Shown here: one piece after another, positions 8,648-18,439 of the stretch
How positions within the stretch are numbered: the stretch's first letter is position 1
Layout: the number at the start of each line of letters is the position of its first letter
NCBI RefSeq assembly: GCF_037126265.1
Contig: NZ_JAYLLN010000018.1
Coordinates: forward strand, 4,641 to 68,640
DNA from: Sphingobacterium tenebrionis
Lineage (GTDB): Bacteria > Bacteroidota > Bacteroidia > Sphingobacteriales > Sphingobacteriaceae
DNA: 64,000 bases
Direction: 5' to 3'
Program-made: the position numbers and the translations under genes
Notes under the pieces: model-generated
What the model was told of the DNA's origin: nothing
The model's input: only the letters and a program-made list of their open reading frames with translations
Databases searched by the model: none

Positions 8648-9619
8648 ATGAAAAAACTTAAAATTAGCGCTATTCTACTTTTTACCATCCTTTTAAATAC
8701 CCAAATGGCTTCTGCCCAATTCGGGGATTTATTGAATAAAGCAGGAAAAGCTGTTACCTCCAAAGGTGCACAGGCATTAGGGCTTGATAAAATTTTAAAG
8801 GAACCCGAAGCCATTAGCACCAGCTTTGACGATGTGGATCAAGAAGGCAAAGAAATGCCAGAGTTTGAAAGTAGTGCCAAATACTTGCCATTTTCAACAT
8901 TGGCAAAAAATGGCGATGATGGCTATGTCCTGCAATCTGGACATTTTGAAATGATCAACAAAAGCTATTGCCTAAAAGCAGGAACCTACGCTCCGTCTGC
9001 TGGGGATGGATATATGTATGCGCCTATACTTGGTAAGAAAAAGGATATTGTAACCGCTATCCTCAAAAGTGCAGAGAAACATCCTGAAGTGCAACAAACG
9101 GATATTCAAATGCTTCTTTGGACCATTATTGCCAAAACAAAGTTCATTGATTACAGTGGACCGGTAAAAGAAACTGCATTACGTCTATTGACTGCAAAAC
9201 AGATCCTGCAATTGGAAGGCGGTGCCTTGGGCATCCTCCCAATTGACGTCATGGCGAAAGCCAAATCGAGCATGCCACCTGCTATCCAAAAGATTTTCGA
9301 AGCTGAAAACAACATCCGCCAATTGGTTTCCTCCGGAAATTACACCTATGCCGAGTTCGAAAAATATGCGATCATGGCAGGAATGGCGCCAGTAAGAGCA
9401 GATATTCCGAGTGGAATCTGGACCTTACATCCCGATGGATATTATATCCGATATTACCCTTCAGGATATTCGCAAACCAAAGTGCAAATCTATGTTCCGG
9501 AAACATTAATTAAAGATAGAGGATCAAAAAAATTGATCTATGATGCAACGGATGATATTGCTTGCCCTGCAAATACAGGCTCCCAAAGACTAGCCCAAAC
9601 CAATGAACCGATTAAATAA
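8648..9619 (+). CDS. Hypothetical secreted protein
   Basis: 323 residues with a clear Sec signal peptide (MKKLKISAILLFTILLNTQMASAQ) cleaved near ASAQ|F. The mature protein begins with a short helix (FGDLLNKAGKAVTSKG), then a region with GDGYMYAPILGKKKDIV and a Cys-containing tail. The segment after residue ~110 looks mainly helical. I do not recognise the family. It is preceded by an inverted repeat that nearly touches the start codon and followed by a hairpin overlapping the stop codon, so post-transcriptional control is possible. Periplasmic or surface location is inferred from the signal peptide. Confidence 0.75.
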   Translation: MKKLKISAILLFTILLNTQMASAQFGDLLNKAGKAVTSKGAQALGLDKILKEPEAISTSFDDVDQEGKEMPEFESSAKYLPFSTLAKNGDDGYVLQSGHFEMINKSYCLKAGTYAPSAGDGYMYAPILGKKKDIVTAILKSAEKHPEVQQTDIQMLLWTIIAKTKFIDYSGPVKETALRLLTAKQILQLEGGALGILPIDVMAKAKSSMPPAIQKIFEAENNIRQLVSSGNYTYAEFEKYAIMAGMAPVRADIPSGIWTLHPDGYYIRYYPSGYSQTKVQIYVPETLIKDRGSKKLIYDATDDIACPANTGSQRLAQTNEPIK

Positions 9620-9629
9620 TCGGTTCATT
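9602..9629 (+). terminator. 12-bp hairpin overlapping the stop codon
   Basis: Arms 9602-9613 and 9618-9629 are perfectly complementary (AATGAACCGATT). The TAA stop (9617-9619) straddles loop and right arm. Only a weak T-rich tail follows, so termination is possible but not certain. Confidence 0.45.
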
Positions 9630-9725
9630 AGTTCCATTTCCATACCGAAGAACTTAAAAATAAGATAATTAAACCCATAAACACTTCCTTAATCATTTGT
9701 TAATCTTATTTTAAAGCTGTTTCTT

Positions 9726-9733
9726 TACTTTTG
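9726..9733 (+). promoter_or_regulatory. Bacteroidota -7 promoter box TACTTTTG
   Basis: Matches TAnnTTTG and lies 36 nt before the start of the phosphoesterase gene. A TTTG at 9696-9699 is a possible -33 element, with a rather long 26-nt spacer. Confidence 0.45.
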
Positions 9734-9761
9734 AAAGAAATAAAAATATAATATAAGATAA

Positions 9762-11324
9762 ATGAAAAATTTATATTGGTCATTAATCGCCTGTATGATG
9801 ACCGGATCGGTCTTCGCACAAGACCTAGCCAAAGGAACCGTATTTAACGACTTAAATGGAAATGGAAAACAAGACCGTAGAGAAAATGGGATTGAAGGTG
9901 TTGCCATCAGTAATGGAAAAGATGTTGTACTAACCAACAACAAAGGGAAATATGAAATCCCTTTCCAAAACGACAACATCATTTTTGTCATCAAACCTAC
10001 CGGTTATGAATTGCCTGTTGATCAGGACAACCACCCAAAATTCTATTACATCCACAAGCCTAATGGATCACCACAATTGAAATATCAAGGTGTTGCTCCA
10101 ACTGGTCCATTACCCAAATCGATCGACTTCGCCTTAAAAGCTAAACCGGAATCCAATCAATTTTCGGCATTCGTATTCGGAGACCCTCAAGCGTATACTG
10201 AAGAAGAAATCCAATACTTCAGCAAAGGCTTGATCGATGAGGCAAAAGAAAGAAAAGGTCCTTTGTTTGGTATCAGTTTAGGGGATTTAGTAGGTGATAA
10301 TCTAACCTTACACTCTTCTTATAAAACAGCAGTTGGCAAAATGGGACTTCCATGGTTCAATGTGATGGGAAACCATGACATGAATTATGATGTGACTCAA
10401 GATTCCTTAGCTGATGAAGGTTTCGAACGTACTTTCGGTCCTAATAATTATTCATTCAATGTTGGAAATGCACACTTCATCATTTTGGATAATATCATTT
10501 ATCCACATCCGGAGACAGGAAAGAGCTACCAAGGTGGTTTGAGAGCCGATCAGTTGGAATTCATTGCAAACGATTTGAAATTTGTTCCGAAGGATAAGTT
10601 GATCGTACTTGCTTTCCATATCCCATTGAACCCTGAAAACAACAAATCCTTCCGTAAAAAAGACAGAAAAAGATTGTTTGAGCTATTGAAAGATTACCCA
10701 AACACCCTTTCTCTTTCGGCACATACCCATTATCAGCAGCAGAACTTCTACACCCAGGAACACGATTGGTTGGGTGCAAAACCTCATCATGAATATAATG
10801 TGGGAACAACTTCTGGCGACTGGTACTCTGGTCAGATGAATGAAAAAGGTGTCCCTGCGTCTACGATGCGTGATGGTACGCCTAAAGGTTATGCCATCTT
10901 GAATATCGATGGAAACCAATATAACTTCGATTATAAAGTAGCTGGAAAAGCAGATGATTATACCATTGGTCTATTTGGCCCTTCGGTAGTCAAAGAGAAA
11001 TATGCTGGCCGTTATCATGTCTATGCCAACTTCTTCCTAGGGTCGGCAACAGATAAGGTTACTTACCGTATCGATCAAGGAGAATGGAAAAACATGGAAA
11101 AAACAGAAGGTTTCGATCCTGCCTACATGAAGGAATTATTAGCCTATGATGGTGCAAATTCATTGATCCAAGGCCGCAGACCTAGCGATCCTTCCAATTC
11201 AGCACACGTGTGGCGATTGAAACTTCCAAAATTAAAAGCCGGTAAACATTCTATTGAAATCCAAGCCGTAGATATGTTCGGAAGAACGCATAATGCAACA
11301 AAAGAAATTGATGTAATCAACTAA
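9762..11324 (+). CDS. Secreted calcineurin-like metallophosphoesterase
   Basis: 520 residues. A signal peptide (to ~VFAQ) is followed by an SdrD-B-like N-terminal domain (GTVFNDLNGNGKQDRRENGIEGV, broken here as a Ca-binding-like DxNxN turn). The central metallophosphoesterase domain shows metal ligands FGDPQAY, GDLVGDN, MGNHDMNYD, FHIPL and SAHTHYQ. A C-terminal beta domain ends near IDVIN. This three-part arrangement is the usual one for Bacteroidota MetallophosN-Metallophos-MetallophosC proteins. The substrate (phosphoester or phospholipid-like) is not evident. A strong terminator follows 16 nt after the stop. Confidence 0.9.
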   Translation: MKNLYWSLIACMMTGSVFAQDLAKGTVFNDLNGNGKQDRRENGIEGVAISNGKDVVLTNNKGKYEIPFQNDNIIFVIKPTGYELPVDQDNHPKFYYIHKPNGSPQLKYQGVAPTGPLPKSIDFALKAKPESNQFSAFVFGDPQAYTEEEIQYFSKGLIDEAKERKGPLFGISLGDLVGDNLTLHSSYKTAVGKMGLPWFNVMGNHDMNYDVTQDSLADEGFERTFGPNNYSFNVGNAHFIILDNIIYPHPETGKSYQGGLRADQLEFIANDLKFVPKDKLIVLAFHIPLNPENNKSFRKKDRKRLFELLKDYPNTLSLSAHTHYQQQNFYTQEHDWLGAKPHHEYNVGTTSGDWYSGQMNEKGVPASTMRDGTPKGYAILNIDGNQYNFDYKVAGKADDYTIGLFGPSVVKEKYAGRYHVYANFFLGSATDKVTYRIDQGEWKNMEKTEGFDPAYMKELLAYDGANSLIQGRRPSDPSNSAHVWRLKLPKLKAGKHSIEIQAVDMFGRTHNATKEIDVIN

Positions 11325-11340
11325 ACAACCGAACCTCAAG

Positions 11341-11379
11341 GTAAAGCCCGACAACTCTTTGTCGGGCTTTACCTTTTTT
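11341..11379 (+). terminator. Rho-independent terminator
   Basis: 12-bp stem GTAAAGCCCGAC with its complement (11341-11352, 11361-11372), an 8-nt loop, then a T-run. It ends the phosphoesterase gene. Confidence 0.85.
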
Positions 11380-11407
11380 AATATATGGGTATTTCATTAT
11401 AAAAACT

Positions 11408-11415
11408 TAATTTCG
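11408..11415 (+). promoter_or_regulatory. -7-like box TAATTTCG
   Basis: A one-mismatch match to TAnnTTTG, 23 nt before the DPP-IV start and directly after the preceding terminator, so it probably starts a monocistronic message. Confidence 0.4.
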
Positions 11416-11438
11416 TCTGCATAAAATTTTCAAAAAGA

Positions 11439-13613
11439 ATGAAAAAACTCTTGTTATTGCTCCTTTTGAGTTCAAGCTACGCTTATGGACAAAGGAATTT
11501 AACTATTGACGAAACAGTATTTGGCCCTGGAAAATTCGCTGCAAAAAGCCTTCCTGCCGCAAAATGGATCAAAAATACGGATGCCTTTTCCAGCTTGGAC
11601 AGCACCTACCAGAACTTGGTTTCTTTCGATGTAAAGAACAATTGGAAACCGCAGCAGATCGCTAGCCTATCCGATCTACAATCGGCCATTAAAACCGTAC
11701 TCCCTAATGAAAAAATAAACCTTCGTAATTTCCCAACCAGCTACCAATGGGAAGACAACAAAAGGATCTCCTTCCAAGTTGCTGGGGAAAACAACACCTA
11801 TGGTTTGGTTTACGATCTAGCTACCAAAACCGCGCAGGTCAAAAACACCTTGCCTAAGGAACGTGAAGGAGAAGAAATCGGATCATTAAATACACAATCA
11901 GCTTATTTGGTTGGTAATAACATCGAAATCAACCAAGCTGATGGCCAGAAGTTGCAGGTAACCCAAGATACCATCGATGGCATTGTCAATGGAACTTCGG
12001 TGATCCATAGAAATGAATTTGGGATCGATAAGGGTATGTGGTGGTCTGCGGATAATAAAAAGTTATTGTATTATCGCAAAGACGAAACCATGGTGAGCAA
12101 TTATCCATTGCCACAATGGGATACCCGGGTAGCTAGCATCAAAGATATCCGTTATCCAATGGCAGGTATGAAAAGTGAGGAAGTTGTCCTAAAAATCTAT
12201 GACACCGAGACGAAACAGACCATCACTTTACAGACTGGGGAACCGAAGGAACAATACCTGACGATAGTAACCTGGGATCCTACCGGGGAATTCGTGTTTG
12301 TTGGTGTCCTCAACCGTGGTCAGGACCATTTAAAACTGAATAAATACAAAGCCTCTACAGGCGAGTTCGTTCAAACTTTGTTTGAAGAAAAATCAGACTC
12401 TTGGGTTGAACCTCAACATGCATTGGCATTCTTACCGAATAATCCTAAACAATTCATCTATCAAACGGATAAGGATGGATATAACCAACTTTATCTATAT
12501 GATACTTCCGGAAAATTGATCCGCCAATTAGGCTATAAGGATGTATTGGTGACCAATTTCCAAGGCTTTGATGAGAAAGGTTCGAAAGCCTATTATATTG
12601 GTGCTACCAACAATGGTATGGAGCGTCATCTTTTTGAAGTTGAATTAAAGAATGGAAAAACTACCCAACTGACCAAAACCAATGGGGTACACAATTCCAG
12701 CATTAGTAACAGTGGTAAATATGTATTGGATCAGTACAGCAATCTGAACACTCCAAACATCGTTCAGGTCATTGCAACGAAAGACGGCAAAGCAACGCCT
12801 ATATTGCATGCTACGAATCCTTTTACGGGCAAAATCAACCTTCCTAAAATCGAATTTAAATCATTCGTATCGGCAGATGGTAAAACACCTTTGAATGCCC
12901 GCATAACTTATCCGACCAATTTTGATCCAAACAAAAAATACCCGGTCATGGTGTACCTATATGGTGGGTCACACGCTCAAATGGTAACCGATAGATGGTT
13001 AGGAGGATTAGGCTACTTCGATATGTACATGGCACAAAATGGTTACATCGTATTCACCTTAGACAACCGTGGCTCGGATGCTCGTGGCCGTGATTTCACA
13101 CGAGTAACCCACCGCAACCTGGGTGAAGCCGAAATGGCCGATCAATTAGTGGGCATTGACTACCTAAAATCGCAACCATATGTTGATGCAGCTAATATGG
13201 GAATCTTTGGCTGGAGTTATGGCGGATTCATGACAAGCTCCTTAATGACGAAGCATAATGATATTTTCAAGGCTGCTGTGGCCGGTGGGCCGGTTATGGA
13301 CTGGAAATTCTATGAAGTGATGTATGGTGAACGTTATATGGATACCCCAGAAGAAAATCCGGAAGGCTATGAAAAGACCTCTCTATTGAACAAAGCCGAT
13401 AAACTGAAAGGGAACCTACTGATCATCCATGGAGCGCAGGATCCGGTGGTGGTACAACAACACAGTATGGAGTTTATCCAAAAATGTATTGAAGCCGGTA
13501 AACAAGTAGATTATTTCTTATACCCTACCCATGAACACAATGTTTCAGGCAAGGATAGGATTCATATGTACGATAAAATCGCTAAATACTTTGATAATTA
13601 CCTAAAAAAATAG
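11439..13613 (+). CDS. S9 family prolyl peptidase, DPP-IV type
   Basis: 724 residues with signal peptide MKKLLLLLLLSSSYAYGQ. An N-terminal beta-propeller (DPPIV_N-like, about 90-450) precedes the alpha/beta-hydrolase domain. The catalytic triad can be placed at Ser593 (GWSYGG), Asp668 (HGAQDPV) and His700 (YPTHEHN). These enzymes remove N-terminal X-Pro or X-Ala dipeptides in the periplasm, feeding di/tripeptide uptake; three POT carriers and a second S9 enzyme are encoded elsewhere in the window. It is monocistronic, between two strong terminators. Confidence 0.92.
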   Translation: MKKLLLLLLLSSSYAYGQRNLTIDETVFGPGKFAAKSLPAAKWIKNTDAFSSLDSTYQNLVSFDVKNNWKPQQIASLSDLQSAIKTVLPNEKINLRNFPTSYQWEDNKRISFQVAGENNTYGLVYDLATKTAQVKNTLPKEREGEEIGSLNTQSAYLVGNNIEINQADGQKLQVTQDTIDGIVNGTSVIHRNEFGIDKGMWWSADNKKLLYYRKDETMVSNYPLPQWDTRVASIKDIRYPMAGMKSEEVVLKIYDTETKQTITLQTGEPKEQYLTIVTWDPTGEFVFVGVLNRGQDHLKLNKYKASTGEFVQTLFEEKSDSWVEPQHALAFLPNNPKQFIYQTDKDGYNQLYLYDTSGKLIRQLGYKDVLVTNFQGFDEKGSKAYYIGATNNGMERHLFEVELKNGKTTQLTKTNGVHNSSISNSGKYVLDQYSNLNTPNIVQVIATKDGKATPILHATNPFTGKINLPKIEFKSFVSADGKTPLNARITYPTNFDPNKKYPVMVYLYGGSHAQMVTDRWLGGLGYFDMYMAQNGYIVFTLDNRGSDARGRDFTRVTHRNLGEAEMADQLVGIDYLKSQPYVDAANMGIFGWSYGGFMTSSLMTKHNDIFKAAVAGGPVMDWKFYEVMYGERYMDTPEENPEGYEKTSLLNKADKLKGNLLIIHGAQDPVVVQQHSMEFIQKCIEAGKQVDYFLYPTHEHNVSGKDRIHMYDKIAKYFDNYLKK

Positions 13614-13646
13614 GGCTAAGGAGTCAATTGAGTCAATAAACCTATT

Positions 13647-13680
13647 AACGCATAACCAGATGGTTATGCGTTATTTTTTT
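13647..13680 (+). terminator. Rho-independent terminator
   Basis: 12-bp stem AACGCATAACCA with its complement, 2-nt apparent loop, followed by TATTTTTTT. Confidence 0.85.
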
Positions 13681-13788
13681 ACCATGATAAAAGAACAATT
13701 CCAAGTATAAACTGTTCATTCTATAGAGATAGGTCATTAAATTACTGGCGGACTCTTAGAATTCTATAGAGGATTTAAACAAAATATT

Positions 13789-14133
13789 ATGATACAGACA
13801 AAATACCAGGAATGCATAGAAGCATGCAACGAATGCGTGGTGATGTGTAATCAATGTGCAATGGCATGTTTGAATGAGGAAAATGTGGAGCATTTAAGAA
13901 AATGTATTCAATTGAATTTGGAATGTGTAGCTATTTGTGAAGCATCCGTAACGAGCATGAGTTTGGATGGCAAGTTCAGCAAAGATATTTGTACACTATG
14001 TGCTGAAATATGTGATGCATGTGCGGAGGAATGTGAGAAACATGCTTCCATGGGAATGGACCATTGTAAGGAATGTGCGGAAGCATGTAGGAAATGTGCA
14101 GATGCATGTAGACAAATGATGAATGCAGCCTAA
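13789..14133 (+). CDS. Cys-rich four-helix-bundle copper-storage-like protein
   Basis: 114 residues with 19 Cys, mostly in CxxxC spacing (ECIEACNECVVMCNQC and KECAEACRKCADAC). It also has scattered Met and no signal peptide. This is the pattern of cytosolic copper-storage proteins of the Csp3 type (DUF326), in which four amphipathic helices line a core of thiolates that bind many Cu(I) ions. The likely role is copper buffering or detoxification. It is flanked by unrelated genes, and no copper exporter or regulator is nearby. The stop codon lies in the loop of a 9-bp hairpin. Confidence 0.9.
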   Translation: MIQTKYQECIEACNECVVMCNQCAMACLNEENVEHLRKCIQLNLECVAICEASVTSMSLDGKFSKDICTLCAEICDACAEECEKHASMGMDHCKECAEACRKCADACRQMMNAA

Positions 14134-14150
14134 TCAGGCTGCATTTCTTT
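14122..14150 (+). terminator. Terminator hairpin with the stop codon in its loop
   Basis: Arms AATGCAGCC (14122-14130) and GGCTGCATT (14137-14145) enclose TAATCA, which contains the TAA stop. TTCTTTAT follows, with the convergent MutS-like gene ending at 14149. Confidence 0.65.
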
Positions 14151-15495
14151 ATGAAATTTCTGGTGCTTTTGGATCCTTCAATTTATCGATGGATTCGAAA
14201 GCACCACTTTTTTTGAGCAACCACATGCCTAACTTTTCTTCCGCAATACCAGGAACGATCTTATAGGTGAAAATAGGCAAGCCCTCAGGGTCACTTTCGA
14301 TATTCATCTTAAAGAAATCCACCGTATTTATTTTCTTCAATTCTTCCGATAGTTCAGTGATGTGGGAAGATACAATCACAAATGGCCCATCCACTTCTGC
14401 CAGGTTCTTCATGACCTTCAGAATCGCATTGGAAGCATCGCTATGATTGGTTCCCTTGAAAAGCTCATCCAATATCATCAACGCATTGGAATGTGGTTCC
14501 AATTGATCCACGATATCCTTCAAACGCATGGCTTCCACATAAAAATGGCTATAGCCCATTTCCAGGTTATCCTGCAGATTGATACTGGTAAATAAACCGT
14601 CAATAAGATCGGTCTTTATCTGATCTGCGGGGACTGGAAAACCAATATGGGTGAGGTATAAGGCAGAGGATATAGTTTTGATGATAGAGGATTTCCCGGC
14701 CATATTTGCCCCAGTCAGGAACCATAACTTTTTATCCTTCGAAATTTTTAGATCGTTTTTTACAGGCGATTTATGGAAAATGTGATAAACACCTTCCATA
14801 TAAATCTCTCCCGTTTGGTTTTTGGGATATACTTCGGGATAGCAGAATGATCTTGCTTCCGAAACTTTAGCGACAGCGAAATAGGCATCTATTTCATAGA
14901 AAAAACTGATAGCTCTCTTTATTCTGCTGGAAAGTTCGAAACGGATCAATCGATCGAATTTATCGATATTGAAAATATTGATTTTGATCTTTTCGGGATC
15001 TCTGGGTTTACCATCAAAAATCCTCGCTAAACAGGAATCAATGGTATCGATCATTTCTTTCAGATCCTCATCGGGGGTATGGTCATAGATCTTTTGATAG
15101 AACTTCTGGGAGTCCATCAGGAAATCACAGACCTCAAAAATATTTCGTTTTTTATAGTAATATGCGGGTGTCCGGATGCCAAAGATATCCATGAGACCGT
15201 TGGAGGTGCTCCCGCCGGAATGCCTGGTTTTAATAAACTTTTCAATGTCTTTGAGGATGACACGGTAGAATGGGAAAACCTCATGGGCTACCGCTTCTAA
15301 ACGACGTATTTTGGATTGCCTGTTTTTTATGATGTCGATATCCAATACGGGATCGTAGAATACGGAAAGGAAGAATTCTTGGCCGCCTTCGGTTATGACA
15401 GCCTCTTCGTAAAAACTGAAAATGGTACGATTGCTAAAATCACGTAGTTGGAGATCCCGGAGGGTCTGTTCATCAATTAAAAACTTCTCGGCCAT
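14149..15495 (-). CDS. MutS-family ATPase without mismatch-recognition domain
   Basis: 448 residues. The C-terminal half is a MutS/ABC ATPase with Walker A TGANMAGKSS (261-270), Walker B ALMILDEL (338-345) and a following GTNHSDAS signature. The N-terminal half is helical, like the MutS core/clamp, and lacks the FxE mismatch-binding domain, so this is not the replication mismatch-repair MutS. Such short MutS-like proteins are common in Bacteroidota with unknown role. Convergent with the copper protein. The start codon lies 94 bp from a REP-like cluster. Confidence 0.85.
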   Translation of the reverse strand: MAEKFLIDEQTLRDLQLRDFSNRTIFSFYEEAVITEGGQEFFLSVFYDPVLDIDIIKNRQSKIRRLEAVAHEVFPFYRVILKDIEKFIKTRHSGGSTSNGLMDIFGIRTPAYYYKKRNIFEVCDFLMDSQKFYQKIYDHTPDEDLKEMIDTIDSCLARIFDGKPRDPEKIKINIFNIDKFDRLIRFELSSRIKRAISFFYEIDAYFAVAKVSEARSFCYPEVYPKNQTGEIYMEGVYHIFHKSPVKNDLKISKDKKLWFLTGANMAGKSSIIKTISSALYLTHIGFPVPADQIKTDLIDGLFTSINLQDNLEMGYSHFYVEAMRLKDIVDQLEPHSNALMILDELFKGTNHSDASNAILKVMKNLAEVDGPFVIVSSHITELSEELKKINTVDFFKMNIESDPEGLPIFTYKIVPGIAEEKLGMWLLKKSGAFESIDKLKDPKAPEIS

Positions 15496-15588
15496 AGTGT
15501 TAAATATACTAATTTGTATGTTGGTATAATGGATTTAATCTTAGGTATATGAATAAAGATTATTTTTTGAGAAATTTCCATAAAAAAA

Positions 15589-15775
15589 TGTCATGTTGAG
15601 GGGAGTTGAAGGATCTGTGGGATGGTGATCGTACAGATGCTTCGACTGCGCTCAGCATGACATTTTTGAAGATTGCTTCGTCGTACCTCCTCGCAATGAC
15701 AGGGAAACCTCCTCGCAATGACGTTTAATCGCAATGACGCTTAATCGCAAGGACGCTTAATCGCAAGGGCGGGAT
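15589..15775. repeat. REP-like palindromic cluster R1
   Basis: Contains one inverted pair of the GTCATCCTGAGC-type unit (here degenerate on the left) and then repeated TCGCAATGAC-type units, the last ones decayed into CGCAAGGACG and CGCAAGGGCG. It sits between the 3' end of the acyl-CoA dehydrogenase gene and the MutS-like gene. Confidence 0.8.
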
Positions 15776-15780
15776 GAATA

Positions 15781-17283
15781 CTAACCTAGGAAGTTAACCC
15801 AGTCGGCGTTGTCGGTATAATCCACCAGAGGATCAGCTTCATTCTTAGCATTCAATTGCCCTAAGAACATGGTTAGATCCATAAGCATATGCTTTCTGGT
15901 GATTTCCACCAAAGCAGGGTTAAACCCTTGCATTTTCAATACAAATTGGAAACTGATCACCCTTGCAATCATTCTACCGATCGTCACCAAGTCTCTTTGC
16001 TTCAAATTACCCTCTACCGAGAAATCCAATTGCGATTTAAAATAATCCGCACTGATATCCGCGGATTTATAAGTTTTTAAGAAATTATAAAGATTAGTCT
16101 CCTTGCTCTTACGCATCAATTTCAAAATACCTTCTGCAATCTGGCTATACAGCATCTCATTCGATCCTTCAAAAATCATGAATGGTCTGCTATCCACCAC
16201 TGCCCTACCGGCAATATGATCCAAACGATATCCATTTGCCCCGGCCAATTGCAAGCTGATCTGAGCAGATTCCTGCATCAAATCGGTAACCAATGCTTTC
16301 AAGGTATTAGCTTCTACACTTAAAGTCGCCAAATCATGCTCTATCCCACTCTGTCCAACACTATATGCACACATTCCAGAACAAATCGTATATGCCGCTT
16401 GAATTCTTGCCACCTGATACTTAACCGCATCAATCTGCAACAATGGGGCGCCGCCTACGATCCTTTCTTGACAATGCTGTAAGGTCTCGTCCAATAGACG
16501 CTTAATGAAACCCATTCCCATCCCTGGGAATTGCAACCTACTGCGGTGCAACATATCTAACATCAATTTGATACCGGTACTTTCAGGAGTCAATTTCTGC
16601 TCCTCAGGAACCACCACATCAATTTCATTGATTCCATAAGGAATTGCATATAAACCCAGGTTATTATAACGATGAACCATTGGAATATGCTCTTCCGGTT
16701 TATTATTATCTGTTACAAAGAAATCAATATCCCTTGCCAATTCACCATTCGCGCCAAATTTTCGTGCTGTAACCAACCAAAAATCAGCTGCACCACTTAA
16801 TCCCTGCCAATGTTTCTGCCCTTTGATATGGTATGATCCTTCAACCTGCTGATAAGCTGTCTTCATATTCAAGGCATCACTACCATACGCTTTCTCGGTA
16901 ATCATTAATCCACCCATCGCATTTTTTTCCAAAAACTGGCTAAAAATCCGCTCCTGTACAGGAAACTGTCCATATTTCGCTAAAGGCTCCAAGAATAAAG
17001 CAATATTGATCCCGAACATCAAGGATAAAGGAAGAGATTCATAAGAAGCAGCAGCAAGAACACTTAAACATTCTTTTACGGAAACTCCTCTTCCTCCATG
17101 AATTTTTGGAATGGCCACCGCCAAAGGCTTATGCGCCATGATCTTGTTCAAAAACTCCTTCGGAAGATCACGATTCAAACTTAGTTGATTGATATCGTTA
17201 TCCTCACGGAATAATTGTTTCAGCTCTTTACTGAAGGTATTGATATAAGTATTAAAATCTATTTGTGCTACTACTTCGCTCAT
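15781..17283 (-). CDS. Acyl-CoA dehydrogenase family protein
   Basis: 500 residues. The N-terminal helical domain leads into the flavin-binding beta domain (MITEKAYGSDALNM and GQKHWQGLSGAADFWLV). The C-terminal helical bundle carries QLAGANGYRLDHIAGRAVVDSRPFMIFEGSNEML, where the position before GSNEML (E in FEGSNE) is the usual site of the catalytic base or its neighbour. It is longer than canonical ~380-residue enzymes because of an extra C-terminal helical tail, as in several Bacteroidota paralogues. Substrate unknown. It appears monocistronic, with a repeat cluster right after the stop. Confidence 0.85.
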   Translation of the reverse strand: MSEVVAQIDFNTYINTFSKELKQLFREDNDINQLSLNRDLPKEFLNKIMAHKPLAVAIPKIHGGRGVSVKECLSVLAAASYESLPLSLMFGINIALFLEPLAKYGQFPVQERIFSQFLEKNAMGGLMITEKAYGSDALNMKTAYQQVEGSYHIKGQKHWQGLSGAADFWLVTARKFGANGELARDIDFFVTDNNKPEEHIPMVHRYNNLGLYAIPYGINEIDVVVPEEQKLTPESTGIKLMLDMLHRSRLQFPGMGMGFIKRLLDETLQHCQERIVGGAPLLQIDAVKYQVARIQAAYTICSGMCAYSVGQSGIEHDLATLSVEANTLKALVTDLMQESAQISLQLAGANGYRLDHIAGRAVVDSRPFMIFEGSNEMLYSQIAEGILKLMRKSKETNLYNFLKTYKSADISADYFKSQLDFSVEGNLKQRDLVTIGRMIARVISFQFVLKMQGFNPALVEITRKHMLMDLTMFLGQLNAKNEADPLVDYTDNADWVNFLG

Positions 17284-17433
17284 TTCCTTTTTCTTTCTTG
17301 GTTATTTTCAATGTTGTTAATGCCTGTTTACTAAAAATTTGACAGAAACAAGCAATACAAAATTAATTAATAAGGAAATGCTATACTATGAGAAATAAGA
17401 TAATAATTAGGACAAATCGTGCATAACCCAAAT

Positions 17434-18303
17434 TTACTTTACACCCTTCCGATATTCACTCGGAGAGATACCTACAATCTTTTTAAAGAGCCTTGTAAAA
17501 TAAGATGGATCCGCAAAATCAAGTTCATAGGCTATGCTAGCCACACTTTTGTTGGTTTCTAGCAGCAATAATTGACTATGGATAATCGCTACTTCCAGGA
17601 TTAATTCTTTGGATGATTTATTGAAAACAGAAGATACGCACCTGTTTAAATAATTGATGGAAACCGCCAGTTTATCTGCATAAAAATCCACGGTCTTGTG
17701 CTTATTGAAATGTAAATGAACCAATTGCTTAAATGCTAGCGCAATTTCCTGCTTCCTTTCCAAAGACTTATTAGCATTGGAAAGTTTAATGATTTTTAAG
17801 GCTACGGTTTTGAAAATACTCTCATACAGTTCCTTATAGGGTTTATCCGTATAGATCTCCCGGTATAACAAATCGAGCATATTGTTCAATTCCTGACTAT
17901 CTTCCTTACTTAGGTTTAATAAGGGGGCAATATTAAAGATATGGAGGATCTCCTGTTCTCTAAACATAGAGGTCATCGCCTGTTCTTTAATTAGTACACA
18001 ATAACCCTGGGCTGATTTATCCACCGAATGGATAGCCGAAATATGCCCATAATTACAGATCACCACTGCCGGAGCATTCACCATAAAGGTGGTAGATTCA
18101 ATCTGTTGGTTAAAATATCCTTCAGTTATATGGATCAACAGATTGTAGCCAAAGAAGATGGGTGGAACTGGAGTTTTAAGGTAGGGCGCAATATCCCTTA
18201 ATGGAAAAATTTTAATCGGCGTTTGGATATAGGTCAGATGCTTTAAACTCCCATCCATAAATTTGGACACAAACTCATCGGCGTTGATCTGATTTTTTTC
18301 CAT
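17434..18303 (-). CDS. AraC family transcriptional regulator
   Basis: 289 residues. The N-terminal ~170 residues form a cupin-like sensor domain; the C-terminal ~100 residues carry two helix-turn-helix motifs, including SINYLNRCVSSVFNKSSKELI and the diagnostic SVASIAYELDFADPSYFTRLFKK. It lies head to tail with the acyl-CoA dehydrogenase gene (150 bp apart), which is a possible target. No ligand can be predicted. Confidence 0.88.
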   Translation of the reverse strand: MEKNQINADEFVSKFMDGSLKHLTYIQTPIKIFPLRDIAPYLKTPVPPIFFGYNLLIHITEGYFNQQIESTTFMVNAPAVVICNYGHISAIHSVDKSAQGYCVLIKEQAMTSMFREQEILHIFNIAPLLNLSKEDSQELNNMLDLLYREIYTDKPYKELYESIFKTVALKIIKLSNANKSLERKQEIALAFKQLVHLHFNKHKTVDFYADKLAVSINYLNRCVSSVFNKSSKELILEVAIIHSQLLLLETNKSVASIAYELDFADPSYFTRLFKKIVGISPSEYRKGVK

Positions 18304-18439
18304 AGCTTACTGTTTATATCAAAGATAAGAATTGCGGTTTGAAACAGAATTAGAAATAATATATTGCTATTATTTTGTCATTAAACCTATTTTTCCAAGA
18401 ATAAAAAATTAATATTCTTTCTTTTACAATTAAATATCT

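Noticed and set aside
14149..15495. Full mismatch-repair MutS
   Set aside because: Too short (448 residues) and without the mismatch-binding domain; only core and ATPase remain.
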